A stretch of 64,000 nt of DNA from contig DASCMS010000156.1 in the NCBI GenBank assembly GCA_036011085.1, positions 10,195 to 74,194 on the forward strand, given 5' to 3'. Numbering within the stretch: position 1 is the first letter of the stretch; the number at the start of each line of letters is the position of its first letter. The stretch is from UBA8231 sp036011085. Its GTDB lineage: Bacteria > Latescibacterota > UBA2968 > UBA8231. This document shows, piece by piece, positions 49,489 through 58,182 of this stretch. The notes beneath the pieces are model-generated. The model was not told the origin of the DNA and searched no databases. It saw nothing but the letters and a program-made list of their open reading frames with translations. Made by a program: the position numbers and the translations under genes.

Positions 49489-50228
49489 AGGGCGATAACT
49501 CCCAGGTAGAAGGCCAGTTCACATACCTGCTGCAGCGCGCCGAGAGTGTCCCCGGTGTAGCCGCCTAGACGGCGGTGGCAGTGGCGGGTGAGCCAGGCCC
49601 CCGTGACGGCCATGGGCAACAGGGCTGCCCACAACAATGGCTCGAGAAGCCACAACGGCAGCAGGCCCGGGACCGCGGCGATGACGACCTGCCAGCCGCC
49701 GATGCCACGGGCCACCGGACGAGTCTTGCTGGTCTCGTCCTCGCGCACGTATTCGAGCCGGGACATGACGACCACCGGAACCAGGCGACTGGCGGCATGG
49801 CCGCATATCAGCGCCGCGGGAACGAGGTGCACGGGCACGGCGAGCAGAGCGCTGTACTTGAGCAGCAGCGCCAGCACGAGACCGACCGCCCCGTACGTGC
49901 CGAGCCGGCTGTCCTTCATGATGCGCAGCACATCCTCTTTCGACCAACCGCCGCCAAGTCCGTCACAGGTATCGGCCAGGCCGTCTTCGTGGAAGGCGCC
50001 GGTGATCCAGATGCTGGCACCCATGGAGATGACCACGGCGATGGACGTGGGCAGGACCCTGTCTGCCACGAGGAACACGGCCGACACCAGGCAACCGACG
50101 ATGATTCCCACCAGAGGGAAGTATCGCGTTGCCAGATTCAGCCCGGTCTCGCTGTGATCGGCGAGACGGAGGCCGGGCAGACGCGTGTAGAACGTAAGGG
50201 CGGTGAAGAACAGACGGATCTCACGCAT
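49449..50228 (-). CDS. cobS: Adenosylcobinamide-GDP ribazoletransferase (cobalamin synthase)
   Basis: 259 residues, six or so membrane helices. Joins adenosylcobinamide-GDP and alpha-ribazole (phosphate). FFTALTFYTRLPG is the start motif; GAFHEDGLADTCDGLGGGWSKEDVLRIMKDSRLGTYG is the diagnostic acidic loop. GGYTGDTLGALQQVCELAF lies at the C-terminus. Sixteen bases after cbiB. Confidence 0.95.
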   Translation of the reverse strand: MREIRLFFTALTFYTRLPGLRLADHSETGLNLATRYFPLVGIIVGCLVSAVFLVADRVLPTSIAVVISMGASIWITGAFHEDGLADTCDGLGGGWSKEDVLRIMKDSRLGTYGAVGLVLALLLKYSALLAVPVHLVPAALICGHAASRLVPVVVMSRLEYVREDETSKTRPVARGIGGWQVVIAAVPGLLPLWLLEPLLWAALLPMAVTGAWLTRHCHRRLGGYTGDTLGALQQVCELAFYLGVIALWTYTSSATLPSP

Positions 50229-50243
50229 GTGACATCGCCGCCT

Positions 50244-51203
50244 TCATATCCGGATCACCGCCAGGAACCCGAGCATGCACAACAGGCTCAAACCAAGGGT
50301 CGTCCACACGAGCCGATTCACCGCAGTGATGTGATGGGGTTGGAGAGGAACCAGGGGATCACCGAGAAAGGGTCTTGAAGAGGGTACGCCCTGGTAGCGG
50401 TTGACGCCTCCCAGACGTACTCCGAGTGCGCCGGCGACGGCGGCCTCCGCGTGTCCGGAATTCGGACTCGGATGCTGCGCCCGGTCTCGTCGCCAGACGC
50501 TCCAGGCGCCCATACCCGACAGGCCGAGGAGGCCGGCTGCGAGACAGATCAGCGGTGTCGTCACCCGGGCCGGGAGGTAGTTGGCCGCATCGTCCAGTCG
50601 GGCCGAGGCCCTGCCGAAACGCTCATAGCGCTCATTGCGGTGACCGAACATCGAGTCGAGAGTGTTGGCCGCCCGGTACAGGATTGCCGCCAGCGGCCCC
50701 AGCACACATGCCCAGAACAGCGGCGCCAGAACACCATCGACGATGCTTTCGGCCACACTCTCCACAGTGGCCCGTACGATCTCGCTTTCGCTCAGGTGCG
50801 CCGTGTCCCGACCGACCAGCATGCCGACCTGAACGCGAGCCCGTGGCAGGTCGCCGGCCGCCAGGCAGGCCAGCACCGCGCGGCTGTGGCGAATCAGATC
50901 ACGGGCAGCGATGCTGACATAGATGAGGATGGCGCCGAAGAGGAGTCCCAGTGCGGGGTCGGCCTCGTTGCATAGCCGGAGGCAGACCCAGCAGAGGCCG
51001 CCGACGATGAACAACACACCCGTGGCAGTCGTCGCACCGGCCACGCCAAGATGCCCTGGCCAGGCAGCCCGCGTGGCGCGCTCCAGGGTTGCCGCCAGCC
51101 TGCCGATGCCCCGTACCGGGTGTGGCAGCCAGCGGGGATCCCCCAGAGCTGTGTCGGCGAGGACACCCCCGAACAGGGCGACGAGTCCGCCGGATTCCAT
51201 CAT
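50244..51203 (-). CDS. cbiB: Adenosylcobinamide-phosphate synthase (CbiB/CobD)
   Basis: 319 residues, membrane protein. DTALGDPRWLPHPVRGIGRL is the signature; VGRDTAHLSESEIVRATVESVAESIVDGVLAPLF and AEAAVAGALGVRLGGVNRY follow. Attaches aminopropanol phosphate or ethanolamine phosphate to the corrin ring. Overlaps the decarboxylase upstream by four bases. Confidence 0.96.
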   Translation of the reverse strand: MMESGGLVALFGGVLADTALGDPRWLPHPVRGIGRLAATLERATRAAWPGHLGVAGATTATGVLFIVGGLCWVCLRLCNEADPALGLLFGAILIYVSIAARDLIRHSRAVLACLAAGDLPRARVQVGMLVGRDTAHLSESEIVRATVESVAESIVDGVLAPLFWACVLGPLAAILYRAANTLDSMFGHRNERYERFGRASARLDDAANYLPARVTTPLICLAAGLLGLSGMGAWSVWRRDRAQHPSPNSGHAEAAVAGALGVRLGGVNRYQGVPSSRPFLGDPLVPLQPHHITAVNRLVWTTLGLSLLCMLGFLAVIRI

Positions 51204-52294
51204 GGAGCAACCGGGAGGAGGCGCGCTGTCAGAGCGGAGCAGAGCCGTTCATGGTTCTCAGGCGTGCTGACGGCGACACGGAACCAATGACGTCCCAACC
51301 CTCGAATCCTGGCACAGGGCCTGATGACGATCGGTTCCTGCAGCAGGGACTCGTAGAGATCGACGGCGTCCAGCTGAGGATCCGTCAGGTGCAGCAGCAG
51401 GAAGTTGGCGCATCCGGGAACCGGATGAAGGCCGGGGAAAGGAGCGAGGCGCGCCAGCAGATCGCGCCGCCAGTCGCGCACTGCGATCCGGGATCGGCGC
51501 ACGTACTCCCCGGCGTCTGCCACCATGAGACCGGCGCGCAGCGCCAGCGCATTGACCGACCAGGGAGGCTGATGTTGGCGGCACATCTGCACGAGATCCG
51601 TGGCGCCCACGAGGTAACCGAGGCGGAGCCCGGGAATCGCGAAGGTCTTGGTCAGGGAGCGCAGTACGAGGATGTTCGGGTGATCCGGGGACAGGGTGGT
51701 GGAGCAGCCGGCCAGATCGGCGAAGGATTCGTCGACGACGAACAGGGCCGACGGCGCGGCGGCCGCAACGGCGTGCAGTGCGGACACATCCAGGGCGCAC
51801 CCGGTAGGGTTGTTCGGATGTCCGAGCAGAACGAGGTCTCCCGGCCGAAGCTGCTGACCGAGTCGCGGCAGATCGAGACAGAAATCGTCCTCGGGAAACA
51901 GCTCGATGAAGTCCAGCGTGCCGCCGGCGAGGAGAGAGGCACGCTCGTAGTCGACGTACGTCGGCACCGGGATCAGGGTCCGCTCATGGGGCAGTGCGGC
52001 GGTCAGCAGAAAGAGCAGTTCCGTGGCGCCATTGCCGACAAGGACGGCGGCCTCTTCGGTCTCATGATGGCTGGCCAGAGCCTGGCACAGATTCCGGCTG
52101 TAGTGGTCGGGGTACCGGACCACTTCGTCGAGGCCGGCGCGCAACCGGTTCAGCAGTCCCGGCGGCGGGCCCAGCGGATTGAGGCTGGCGCTGAGGTCCA
52201 GCCAATCCACCAGTGATGTGCCGGTGTGGCGTGCCAGCTCGGCGGTGTTGCCCCCGTGGCCATAGGCTGATGATTGCACGTTGGGCGTCATCAT
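51200..52294 (-). CDS. cobD: L-threonine-O-3-phosphate decarboxylase
   Basis: 364 residues. PLP enzyme of the histidinol-phosphate aminotransferase fold. YGHGGNTAELARHTGTSLVDWLDLSASLNPLGPP is the CobD/CobC-type start; LVLLGHPNNPTGCALDV, FVVDESFADLAG and the PLP-lysine motif LRSLTKTFAIPGLRLGYLVG follow. It supplies (R)-1-amino-2-propanol phosphate to CbiB. Neighbours rule out histidine biosynthesis. Confidence 0.93.
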   Translation of the reverse strand: MMTPNVQSSAYGHGGNTAELARHTGTSLVDWLDLSASLNPLGPPPGLLNRLRAGLDEVVRYPDHYSRNLCQALASHHETEEAAVLVGNGATELLFLLTAALPHERTLIPVPTYVDYERASLLAGGTLDFIELFPEDDFCLDLPRLGQQLRPGDLVLLGHPNNPTGCALDVSALHAVAAAAPSALFVVDESFADLAGCSTTLSPDHPNILVLRSLTKTFAIPGLRLGYLVGATDLVQMCRQHQPPWSVNALALRAGLMVADAGEYVRRSRIAVRDWRRDLLARLAPFPGLHPVPGCANFLLLHLTDPQLDAVDLYESLLQEPIVIRPCARIRGLGRHWFRVAVSTPENHERLCSALTARLLPVAP

Positions 52295-52340
52295 GAGGTG
52301 GTCCGGCGTGGCGCCGACAGCGCCACGCCGGGGATCCTTC

Positions 52341-53720
52341 CTACTTCAGCAACATGACTTTCGTCATCGAACGGCGCTCGCCGGTGCGCAGGCGCATGAA
52401 GTACGTGCCGTTGGCGACGGTTTGCCCAGCCGCATCCGTGCCATCCCAGGTCACCGAATACCCGCCGGGAACGAGCCGTCGCGACATCAGCGACCGCACA
52501 CGGCGACCCAGCAGGTCGTAGACATCCATCTCCACGGCACCCCCGACGGCGATGTCGAAGGGAACACGCACAGTCGCGTTGAAGGGGTTCGGATAGCCCG
52601 AACCGAGGGCGGTGTCCTGCGGCAGGGCGGCCCCCAGTTCCTCGCGCACAGCCGTGATGGCCGAAGGGCCGAGCACGACGATGCTGTTCGGGGGCAGACC
52701 CGTATCGATGGGGCCGGCCAGCAGGTCGCCGCTCGTGGCGTCAAAGATCTTGAGGCCGGCGCTGGTGGGATCGCCGAAGCTGCCCTGATCACCGATCAGC
52801 AGACGGTTGCCATCGATGGCCATGGTGGCGATAAAGCCGCCGCTGAGGCCCTCGAGCGGTGCTCCTACAACACCCGTCTCCAGGTTCACCGGTACGACGG
52901 TATTGGCGAAATTCTCGTCGAGGACGACGGCGAAACCCGCGTTCGACGTGCGCAACACCAGGGCGGACAGATCGCCGCCGAGTACCTCTTCGGAGATCAC
53001 CAGTCCCGTGCTCATCCCGGTTCGCGTGTCAATGTGGTCGATGCCGCCGGCGCGATCGCCGAATCCGGCCGTGCCGGAGACGATGATCTGATCACCAACA
53101 ACGAGGACACTGTTGGGGTTGTCGGCGCTCAGGGCGATGTCGCCGACGACGGTGTCGCTGTTGATGTCGATGACGACGAGGACGCCGTCTCCCGGTGTGA
53201 AACCGGCATCGCGATCGAGGCGCTGGCAGCTGACGTAGACGCGATCACCGATGCGGACGATCCGGTCCATCTCCGGCAGGCCGTCGGCGTCGGCGTAGGC
53301 GCTCAGGTCGATGGTACCCAGCTCGGAGCCGTCACGGGGGTCGACGACGAGCAGGTCGGTGGAACCGTAGCGTGTCACGTAGGCCTTGCCCTCGGCGAGG
53401 ATCTCGATGTCCCGCGGGTTGCTGCCGTTGCCCACCGAGAACTGGATCACCGGGGTGGCCAGGTCCGCCGGATCGAGGACGAGGATGTTGTCCGCCCCGA
53501 GGCGATTGACGATGTAGACACGCCCTTTCTGGTAGTGTCCGGAGGCATCGCTGTGGATGCCGATGACGTTGACCTGTGCCGCGTCCGCGTCCGCCGGCAG
53601 CAGGGCCGTACTGCCGGTGGCAAAGTCGGAGGTGAGGATGAACAGGTCGCTCTGAGCGACGGCGCCAGTGGTGAGGAGCGCCGCGAGGGCAAACTGCAGG
53701 GCGATTCGTGATCGGTTCAT
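52341..53720 (-). CDS. Secreted YncE-like beta-propeller protein with FlgD-like/sorting C-terminal domain
   Basis: 459 residues from the ATG at 53720; an upstream frame is in the receptor gap and lacks a signal. Signal peptide 1-24 (SRIALQFALAALLTTGAVAQ). A seven-bladed-propeller-like body with repeats such as ILVLDPADLATPVIQFSVGN, LLVVDPRDGSELGTIDLSAY and VLVVIDINSDTVVGDIALSA. The last 80 residues (SGYPNPFNATVRVPFDIAVG, YDLLGRRVRSL, GTYFMRLRTGE) match the YPNPFN...G-x-Y-x-x-R-L FlgD-Ig/type IX sorting domain of FCB-group bacteria. Being between the BtuB-like receptor and corrinoid genes, it may bind corrinoids at the surface. That is inferred from position only. Confidence 0.85.
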   Translation of the reverse strand: MNRSRIALQFALAALLTTGAVAQSDLFILTSDFATGSTALLPADADAAQVNVIGIHSDASGHYQKGRVYIVNRLGADNILVLDPADLATPVIQFSVGNGSNPRDIEILAEGKAYVTRYGSTDLLVVDPRDGSELGTIDLSAYADADGLPEMDRIVRIGDRVYVSCQRLDRDAGFTPGDGVLVVIDINSDTVVGDIALSADNPNSVLVVGDQIIVSGTAGFGDRAGGIDHIDTRTGMSTGLVISEEVLGGDLSALVLRTSNAGFAVVLDENFANTVVPVNLETGVVGAPLEGLSGGFIATMAIDGNRLLIGDQGSFGDPTSAGLKIFDATSGDLLAGPIDTGLPPNSIVVLGPSAITAVREELGAALPQDTALGSGYPNPFNATVRVPFDIAVGGAVEMDVYDLLGRRVRSLMSRRLVPGGYSVTWDGTDAAGQTVANGTYFMRLRTGERRSMTKVMLLK

Positions 53721-53758
53721 GACAGGTGAACTCCGTGGAGTGTAGGTGAGGGAACGAC

Positions 53759-56029
53759 TCAGTTCCCGGAAAGGGAGAGGTCCAGGTCGATGGCGAGGAA
53801 GGCGGCGCGGCCGGGCAGGGGGTAACCCCACAGGTCAGCCACCTGGTTGTCTGTGAGGTTGCGGATCTCGGCAGCTACGGTGACGGTGTCATTCACCGGT
53901 AGGCGTGCACCCAGGGTGTGCACGGTCCTGGCCGGCACCGGCTGCAGGTTGGCGCGGTCGAGAAAGTGTCGACTCTCGTGGCTCATCTCATAGTGCAGAG
54001 CGGCATGCCCGGCATCCACGCCGACGCGGCCCCGCAACTGACGTCGGGGTGCACCGGGCAGGTCGTTGCCGTGCTCGAAGGAGAAAGGGGAGCGATTCTC
54101 GGCTGACTGCACCGCGTAGCTGCCCTCAAGATGCAGGTGGCGGCCGATCACCCCTCGGGCACGGGTCTCGATGCCGCGCAGACGGGCGCGGCCGATGTTG
54201 TGGGGCCGCGACACACGCTGGGAGTTCTGAATGAAGCGGATCAGGTCATCTACCTCATTGTCGTAGAAGACGACCTCGGCCAGCTGCACGCCGCTGGGAG
54301 CGGGCACGCCATGGTAGACGACACCACCGTCGAGATTGCGTCCCGTCTCCTTCACCAGGTCGGCATTGCCCATGACGGCGCCACGGTCGCCGAAAAGCTC
54401 GAAGAACCCAGGTGGACGGCCGTAGCGACCCGCGTGCGCCTGGCCAGTCCAACCGCCGCCCAGATCGATGGACAGTCCCAGGCGGGAGCTCCACACCGTC
54501 CGTGTCAGGTGACTCGCCGTCGGTTTGGTGTCCTCGGCGTCGACCACGTCATCGTTGAGACGCTCCACCTGCAGGCCGGCATTGGCGACGAGGCGACCAG
54601 CCAACCCGGTGATCTCGGCTTCGCCTCCGGCGGTGAGGCCGATCCGCCGGCTGGACGCCGGCGCCGCGAGCGGGCCGAGCAGGTCCTCGGGTGAGAAGCG
54701 CTCGTGGCGGGCGCCACCGAAAGCGGTGGCCAGCAGCGGTCCCACCAGGGCATTGCCTTCCAGGCGGCTGCCGATGACCGTCGTCGTATTGCGGTCGTGC
54801 TGCGTGCCGATGCCGACTTCGCCCAGCAGATCCTTGTATTCGACGCGCTCGGCGGAGCGGAACAGCTTCAGACGGTACCCGGCCCGCCCCTGGGACAAAG
54901 GGCCGAAAAGATTGGCCTCGCTGATGCCGCGCCGGGTGTCGAGTCGGGTCTGCAAGGACTGGTAGTTACCGATGCCGGGCAGGCCGCGGTGGCTGATGTC
55001 CTGAGTGTGTGACAGCTGCAGCCGGGAGGCGCCGAGATGGCGAGCCGAGCGCAGCAGCAGGCGCACGGCGCCGAAGTCGCTGTTGCGACGTTTCGCCCAC
55101 TCGTCGTCCCCGGTGTTGTACTCGGTGCCGTTGTCGTCGAGAAAGCGGAAGTCGTTATCGCTGCGCGAGTAGTCGACGACGACGAGGCCATCCCAGTCAT
55201 GTCGACGGCCGGCGACAGAGGCGGACAGCTGGCGTGTGCCGAAGGCGCCTGCCTGGCTGCGCAGTCGGACTTGCGGGTCGCCGCCCGGGGGGCGGGTGCG
55301 CACGTGAACGACACCGCCCAGGCTGTTGCCGCCGAAACGCCCTGGAACGGCCCCGCGATAGACATCGATGGACTCGATGCCACCGGTGAGGAGCGTACCG
55401 AGATCGACCCCGCCGCCGACGGCTCTGTTCAGGGGCACACCGTCGAGATAAACGAGAACCTGCTCGGAGGTGGAGCCGCGGATGGACAGGCTGCTGAAGG
55501 CACCCAGGCCGCCATAGCGACGGATGTCAACGCCACTGGCCTGCTCGAGAATGTGCGGCAGATCCGCTCCCGGGGCGGACGCCTCGTCCACCTTCAACCG
55601 TTCGACGAAGGCAGCCGTGTGCCGTCGCTCATCCTGGCGGGCGCGGACCACGACCTCGTCCATCACCAGCGGCAGGGGTGAGAGTTCGAGTTCCACGTGC
55701 ACGGTGCTGTCGGCCATTTCGATGGTGATGGACGCCGGGTGAAATGCCAGAGAGCGAGCCTCCAGCCTCCAGGACCCGGAGACGAGGTCCACCAGCTGGA
55801 ACCGTCCATCGGCGTCGCTGATGCCGTGGATATCAGCTGCCTCAGCAGTCCGGGCGCGCACGACGACGCCGGCCACCGACTCGCCCGAATCGGCGTCGAG
55901 GACCCGACCCAGCAACTGACCGGCATGCGCCGGCACCGTCAGGGTCCAGACCAACAGGAGAGAGACAACAGAAAACCCCGCCCTGCGAAGAGGACGGGGT
56001 AGGGCTACGCGATTGCGCAGGCGAACCAC
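53759..56029 (-). CDS. btuB: TonB-dependent receptor for cobalamin/corrinoids (BtuB-like)
   Basis: 756 residues from a GTG at 56029. Signal sequence about 15-36 (GFSVVSLLLVWTLTVPAHAG), carboxypeptidase-regulatory-like domain about 37-120, plug about 130-245 (LPHILEQASGVDIRRYGGLG, SIRGSTSEQVLVYLDGVPLN, IDVYRGAVPGRFGGNSLGGV), and a 22-strand-type barrel ending in the aromatic-rich LFL... here AAFLAIDLDLSLSGN. The linker VMDEVVVRARQD resembles a TonB-box region. The cobalamin riboswitch directly upstream and corrinoid genes downstream identify the ligand. Confidence 0.93.
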   Translation of the reverse strand: MVRLRNRVALPRPLRRAGFSVVSLLLVWTLTVPAHAGQLLGRVLDADSGESVAGVVVRARTAEAADIHGISDADGRFQLVDLVSGSWRLEARSLAFHPASITIEMADSTVHVELELSPLPLVMDEVVVRARQDERRHTAAFVERLKVDEASAPGADLPHILEQASGVDIRRYGGLGAFSSLSIRGSTSEQVLVYLDGVPLNRAVGGGVDLGTLLTGGIESIDVYRGAVPGRFGGNSLGGVVHVRTRPPGGDPQVRLRSQAGAFGTRQLSASVAGRRHDWDGLVVVDYSRSDNDFRFLDDNGTEYNTGDDEWAKRRNSDFGAVRLLLRSARHLGASRLQLSHTQDISHRGLPGIGNYQSLQTRLDTRRGISEANLFGPLSQGRAGYRLKLFRSAERVEYKDLLGEVGIGTQHDRNTTTVIGSRLEGNALVGPLLATAFGGARHERFSPEDLLGPLAAPASSRRIGLTAGGEAEITGLAGRLVANAGLQVERLNDDVVDAEDTKPTASHLTRTVWSSRLGLSIDLGGGWTGQAHAGRYGRPPGFFELFGDRGAVMGNADLVKETGRNLDGGVVYHGVPAPSGVQLAEVVFYDNEVDDLIRFIQNSQRVSRPHNIGRARLRGIETRARGVIGRHLHLEGSYAVQSAENRSPFSFEHGNDLPGAPRRQLRGRVGVDAGHAALHYEMSHESRHFLDRANLQPVPARTVHTLGARLPVNDTVTVAAEIRNLTDNQVADLWGYPLPGRAAFLAIDLDLSLSGN

Positions 56030-56055
56030 CTTTTCGTCGAAGGTTTTCGTTCGAC

Positions 56056-56300
56056 GGCGCAGGCAGGTCTCCTGACTTCCGGCACTCGCTGCAGGCCCCT
56101 TCCCGACCGTCTGTCTGTCTCGACGATCAGTGGGTGTTGCCCTTGAAGCGTAACAGGCGAACCAGCATCAAGCTTGCTCGCCGTTGGCCGGTCACAGTGG
56201 CGGGACCGCGGCAGATTCTCACTGCCTTCCCTATTCTCCAAAAGATCGCGAGGGCGACGGCAGTTCTGTCGCACTCGTGAGCTTCTGGCACCTGTGCCGT
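56056..56300 (-). ncRNA. Cobalamin riboswitch
   Basis: Reading the minus strand, the B12-specific cores appear in order: GGGAAGGCAGTGAGAATCTGCC (56210-56232), GCGGTCCCGCCACTGTGACC (about 56190-56209), then the B12 box GTCAGGAGACCTGCCTGCGC (56057-56076). Variable stems lie between 56080 and 56187, including GCAACACCCACTGATCG. It ends 27 bases upstream of the BtuB-like start, so adenosylcobalamin binding should repress the receptor and the whole operon by sequestering its start. Boundaries are approximate. Confidence 0.93.
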
Positions 56301-56412
56301 TATGTCCCGTTAGGTTACGGCGGGCGTCAGGGGCCGTCAAGCTCCGGGCAGGACACTTTGTTATCTTCATGCCCCCGAACGGCAATCAACCACGAGCCAA
56401 GGAGCGACATCG

Positions 56413-56859
56413 GTGGTCATCGACGAACTGCAGCATGCGGCACAGTACCATGCGCTGGGAGCCCGTTTCGAGAAGGGCCTGCGCTGGCTTGCCGACAATG
56501 ACGTGGCGGCCATGACGCCGGAGCGCTACGACATCGACGGTGACGACGTCTTCGTCATGGTGCAGGAGTACGATTCCAAGTCGAAGGCCGATGGCTTCTG
56601 GGAGGCGCACCGCCAGTACGCCGACATCCAGCTGGTCGTATCCGGCGCCGAACACATGGGCTACACTCCGACGACGTCCCTGAAGGCCGGAGAGTACGAC
56701 GACAGCCGGGATTTTCTGCCTCTCGACGGGGAGGGCATGTTCATCGAGATGCGTGCCGGCACGTTCATGATCCTGTGGCCCCAGGATGCCCATATGCCGG
56801 GTATGGAGATCGACTCCTCATCGCCGGTGAAGAAAGCCGTCGTCAAGGTTCGCCTCTAG
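56413..56859 (+). CDS. YhcH/YjgK/YiaL-family protein
   Basis: 148 residues from a GTG with AAGGAG eight bases before it. The cupin-like family (DUF386) is linked to sialic-acid and other sugar catabolism. Motifs: GRFEKGLRWL-type ARFEKGLRWLADNDVAAMTPERYDIDGDDVF, FWEAHRQYADIQLVVSGAEHMGY and GTFMILWPQDAHMPGM with the metal-binding His residues. Its stop codon abuts foldback copy C. A sugar isomerase/epimerase role is plausible, supported by the adjacent sugar-acid dehydratase. Confidence 0.9.
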   Translation: MVIDELQHAAQYHALGARFEKGLRWLADNDVAAMTPERYDIDGDDVFVMVQEYDSKSKADGFWEAHRQYADIQLVVSGAEHMGYTPTTSLKAGEYDDSRDFLPLDGEGMFIEMRAGTFMILWPQDAHMPGMEIDSSSPVKKAVVKVRL

Positions 56860-57048
56860 TGTTCTGTTAAGGAGCGAACCTTGTATTCGGCCACCGATGA
56901 ATCCCGGCTCGCGGCGTGATGCGCGTAAACGCGCCCACATCCCTGTGTTCGCTCACTCGCCGGGTCCACTGACCCGACTCGATCGCGCGCCTTGCGACCC
57001 GGGTCCCTCGGCGCCCTCATTTCACAAGGTCTACTCCTTAACAGAGCA
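56860..57048. repeat. Foldback element copy C (189 bp), between the yhcH-like and dehydratase genes
   Basis: Terminal repeats TGTTCTGTTAAGGAG (56860-56874) and CTCCTTAACAGAGCA (57034-57048), one mismatch. The inner arm and core (CTTGTATTCGG, GATCGCGCGCCTTGCGACCC, TTTCACAAGG) match copies A and B. It is about 29 bp longer because of an insert containing GATGCGCGTAAACGCGCCCACATC-type sequence (itself partly palindromic). Flanked on both sides by CTAG (56856-56859 and just after 57048), which would fit a TA/CTAG target duplication. Confidence 0.82.
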
Positions 57049-57068
57049 CTAGGCCGAGGACAAATGTG

Positions 57069-58160
57069 ATGAAGATCTCATCGATACAGACGATTCCGAT
57101 CACCCCGCAGGGACACGGCACGCTCGGCTATCTCGTCATCGTCCGCACCGAAGACGGTCTGGAAGGTGTCGGTGAGATCGCCTCCGACTGCCATCCGGCA
57201 ACCGTCGCCCATGCCGTACGTCGTCTGCCGCTCACCGGCAGGGACGCGTCGCGGATCGAGGACCTCTTCCAGTCGCTGCGCAACGGCGCGTTCTGGAGGG
57301 GGGGACCGATCCACACCAGCGCCGTGAGTGCCATCGAGCAGGCGCTGTGGGATCTGAAAGGCAAACGGCTGGGCGTGCCGGTGTACGAGCTGGCCGGCGG
57401 CAAGGTGCGCGACCGCGTCCGACTCTACACGCACACCCGCTTCGGTGACGACAGCCCCGACGAGTTTGCCGCTTCGGCCCGTGATGCGGTGTCTCTCAGT
57501 TTCTCGGCGGTCAAGTTCGACCCTCTCGGTCTGGCTGTGCAGCAGCTGGACGGGCCCGATCTGCGGCGTGCCGTCGAGCGCGTGCGTGCAACCCGCGAGG
57601 CCATGGGCATCGATGGCGACATCCTCATCGAAGGCCACGGTCGCCTGAGTGCCGCTGCCGCCATCCGCTTCGCTGCCGCCGTCGTCGATTGTGAGCCCTT
57701 CTTCTTCGAGGAGCCCTGTCCCCCGGAGAACCCGGCGGAGATCGCCCGTGTCGCCGCTGCCACAACCATTCCCATCGCCGCCGGCGAGCGCTGCTATAGC
57801 CGCTGGGACTTCCGTCCCCTGCTCGAGGCCGGCGCCCTGGCCTACGTGCAGCCGGACCTGTGTCACTGCGGTGGATTCTGGGAAGGGCGCAAGATCGCCG
57901 CTCAGGCTGAGGTTTACGGCGCCCGCGTCATGCCGCACAACCCCAATGGCCCGATTTCGACCCTGGTCGGCGTGCATCTGGCCGCATGTACACCCAACTT
58001 CGAGATGCTCGAGTATCCCCGACAACCGGAAGGGCGACCGCCGTTGCTGCGTGGCCTGCCGGATGTGGTCGACGGCCATATCACCGTCCCCGATGCCCCG
58101 GGCTGGGGCGTCGAGATCGACGAGGACATTCTGCGGCAGTTTCCGGCAGAGACGGACTGA
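57069..58160 (+). CDS. Enolase-superfamily sugar-acid dehydratase (mandelate racemase/galactonate dehydratase type)
   Basis: 363 residues from the ATG at 57069; a GTG one codon earlier is possible. Capping domain 1-125, barrel 125-340. Metal ligands: ILIEGHGRLS (Glu), FFEEPCPPEN (Glu) and AAGERCYSRWDF (Glu). KFDPLG near 155 and the general-acid motif MPHNPNGPIS fit D-galactonate/galactarate-type dehydratases. Acts on a sugar acid to give a 2-keto-3-deoxy acid. Substrate not determined. Confidence 0.9.
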   Translation: MKISSIQTIPITPQGHGTLGYLVIVRTEDGLEGVGEIASDCHPATVAHAVRRLPLTGRDASRIEDLFQSLRNGAFWRGGPIHTSAVSAIEQALWDLKGKRLGVPVYELAGGKVRDRVRLYTHTRFGDDSPDEFAASARDAVSLSFSAVKFDPLGLAVQQLDGPDLRRAVERVRATREAMGIDGDILIEGHGRLSAAAAIRFAAAVVDCEPFFFEEPCPPENPAEIARVAAATTIPIAAGERCYSRWDFRPLLEAGALAYVQPDLCHCGGFWEGRKIAAQAEVYGARVMPHNPNGPISTLVGVHLAACTPNFEMLEYPRQPEGRPPLLRGLPDVVDGHITVPDAPGWGVEIDEDILRQFPAETD

Positions 58161-58182
58161 GGCAGAGAGGGCAGCTGATCCG

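Noticed and set aside
51089..53711. Two long plus-strand frames (51089-52216 and 52281-53711) opposite cobD and the propeller gene
   Set aside because: Antisense shadows. The minus strand has PLP and sorting-domain motifs with matching start sites, while the plus frames lack any family features.
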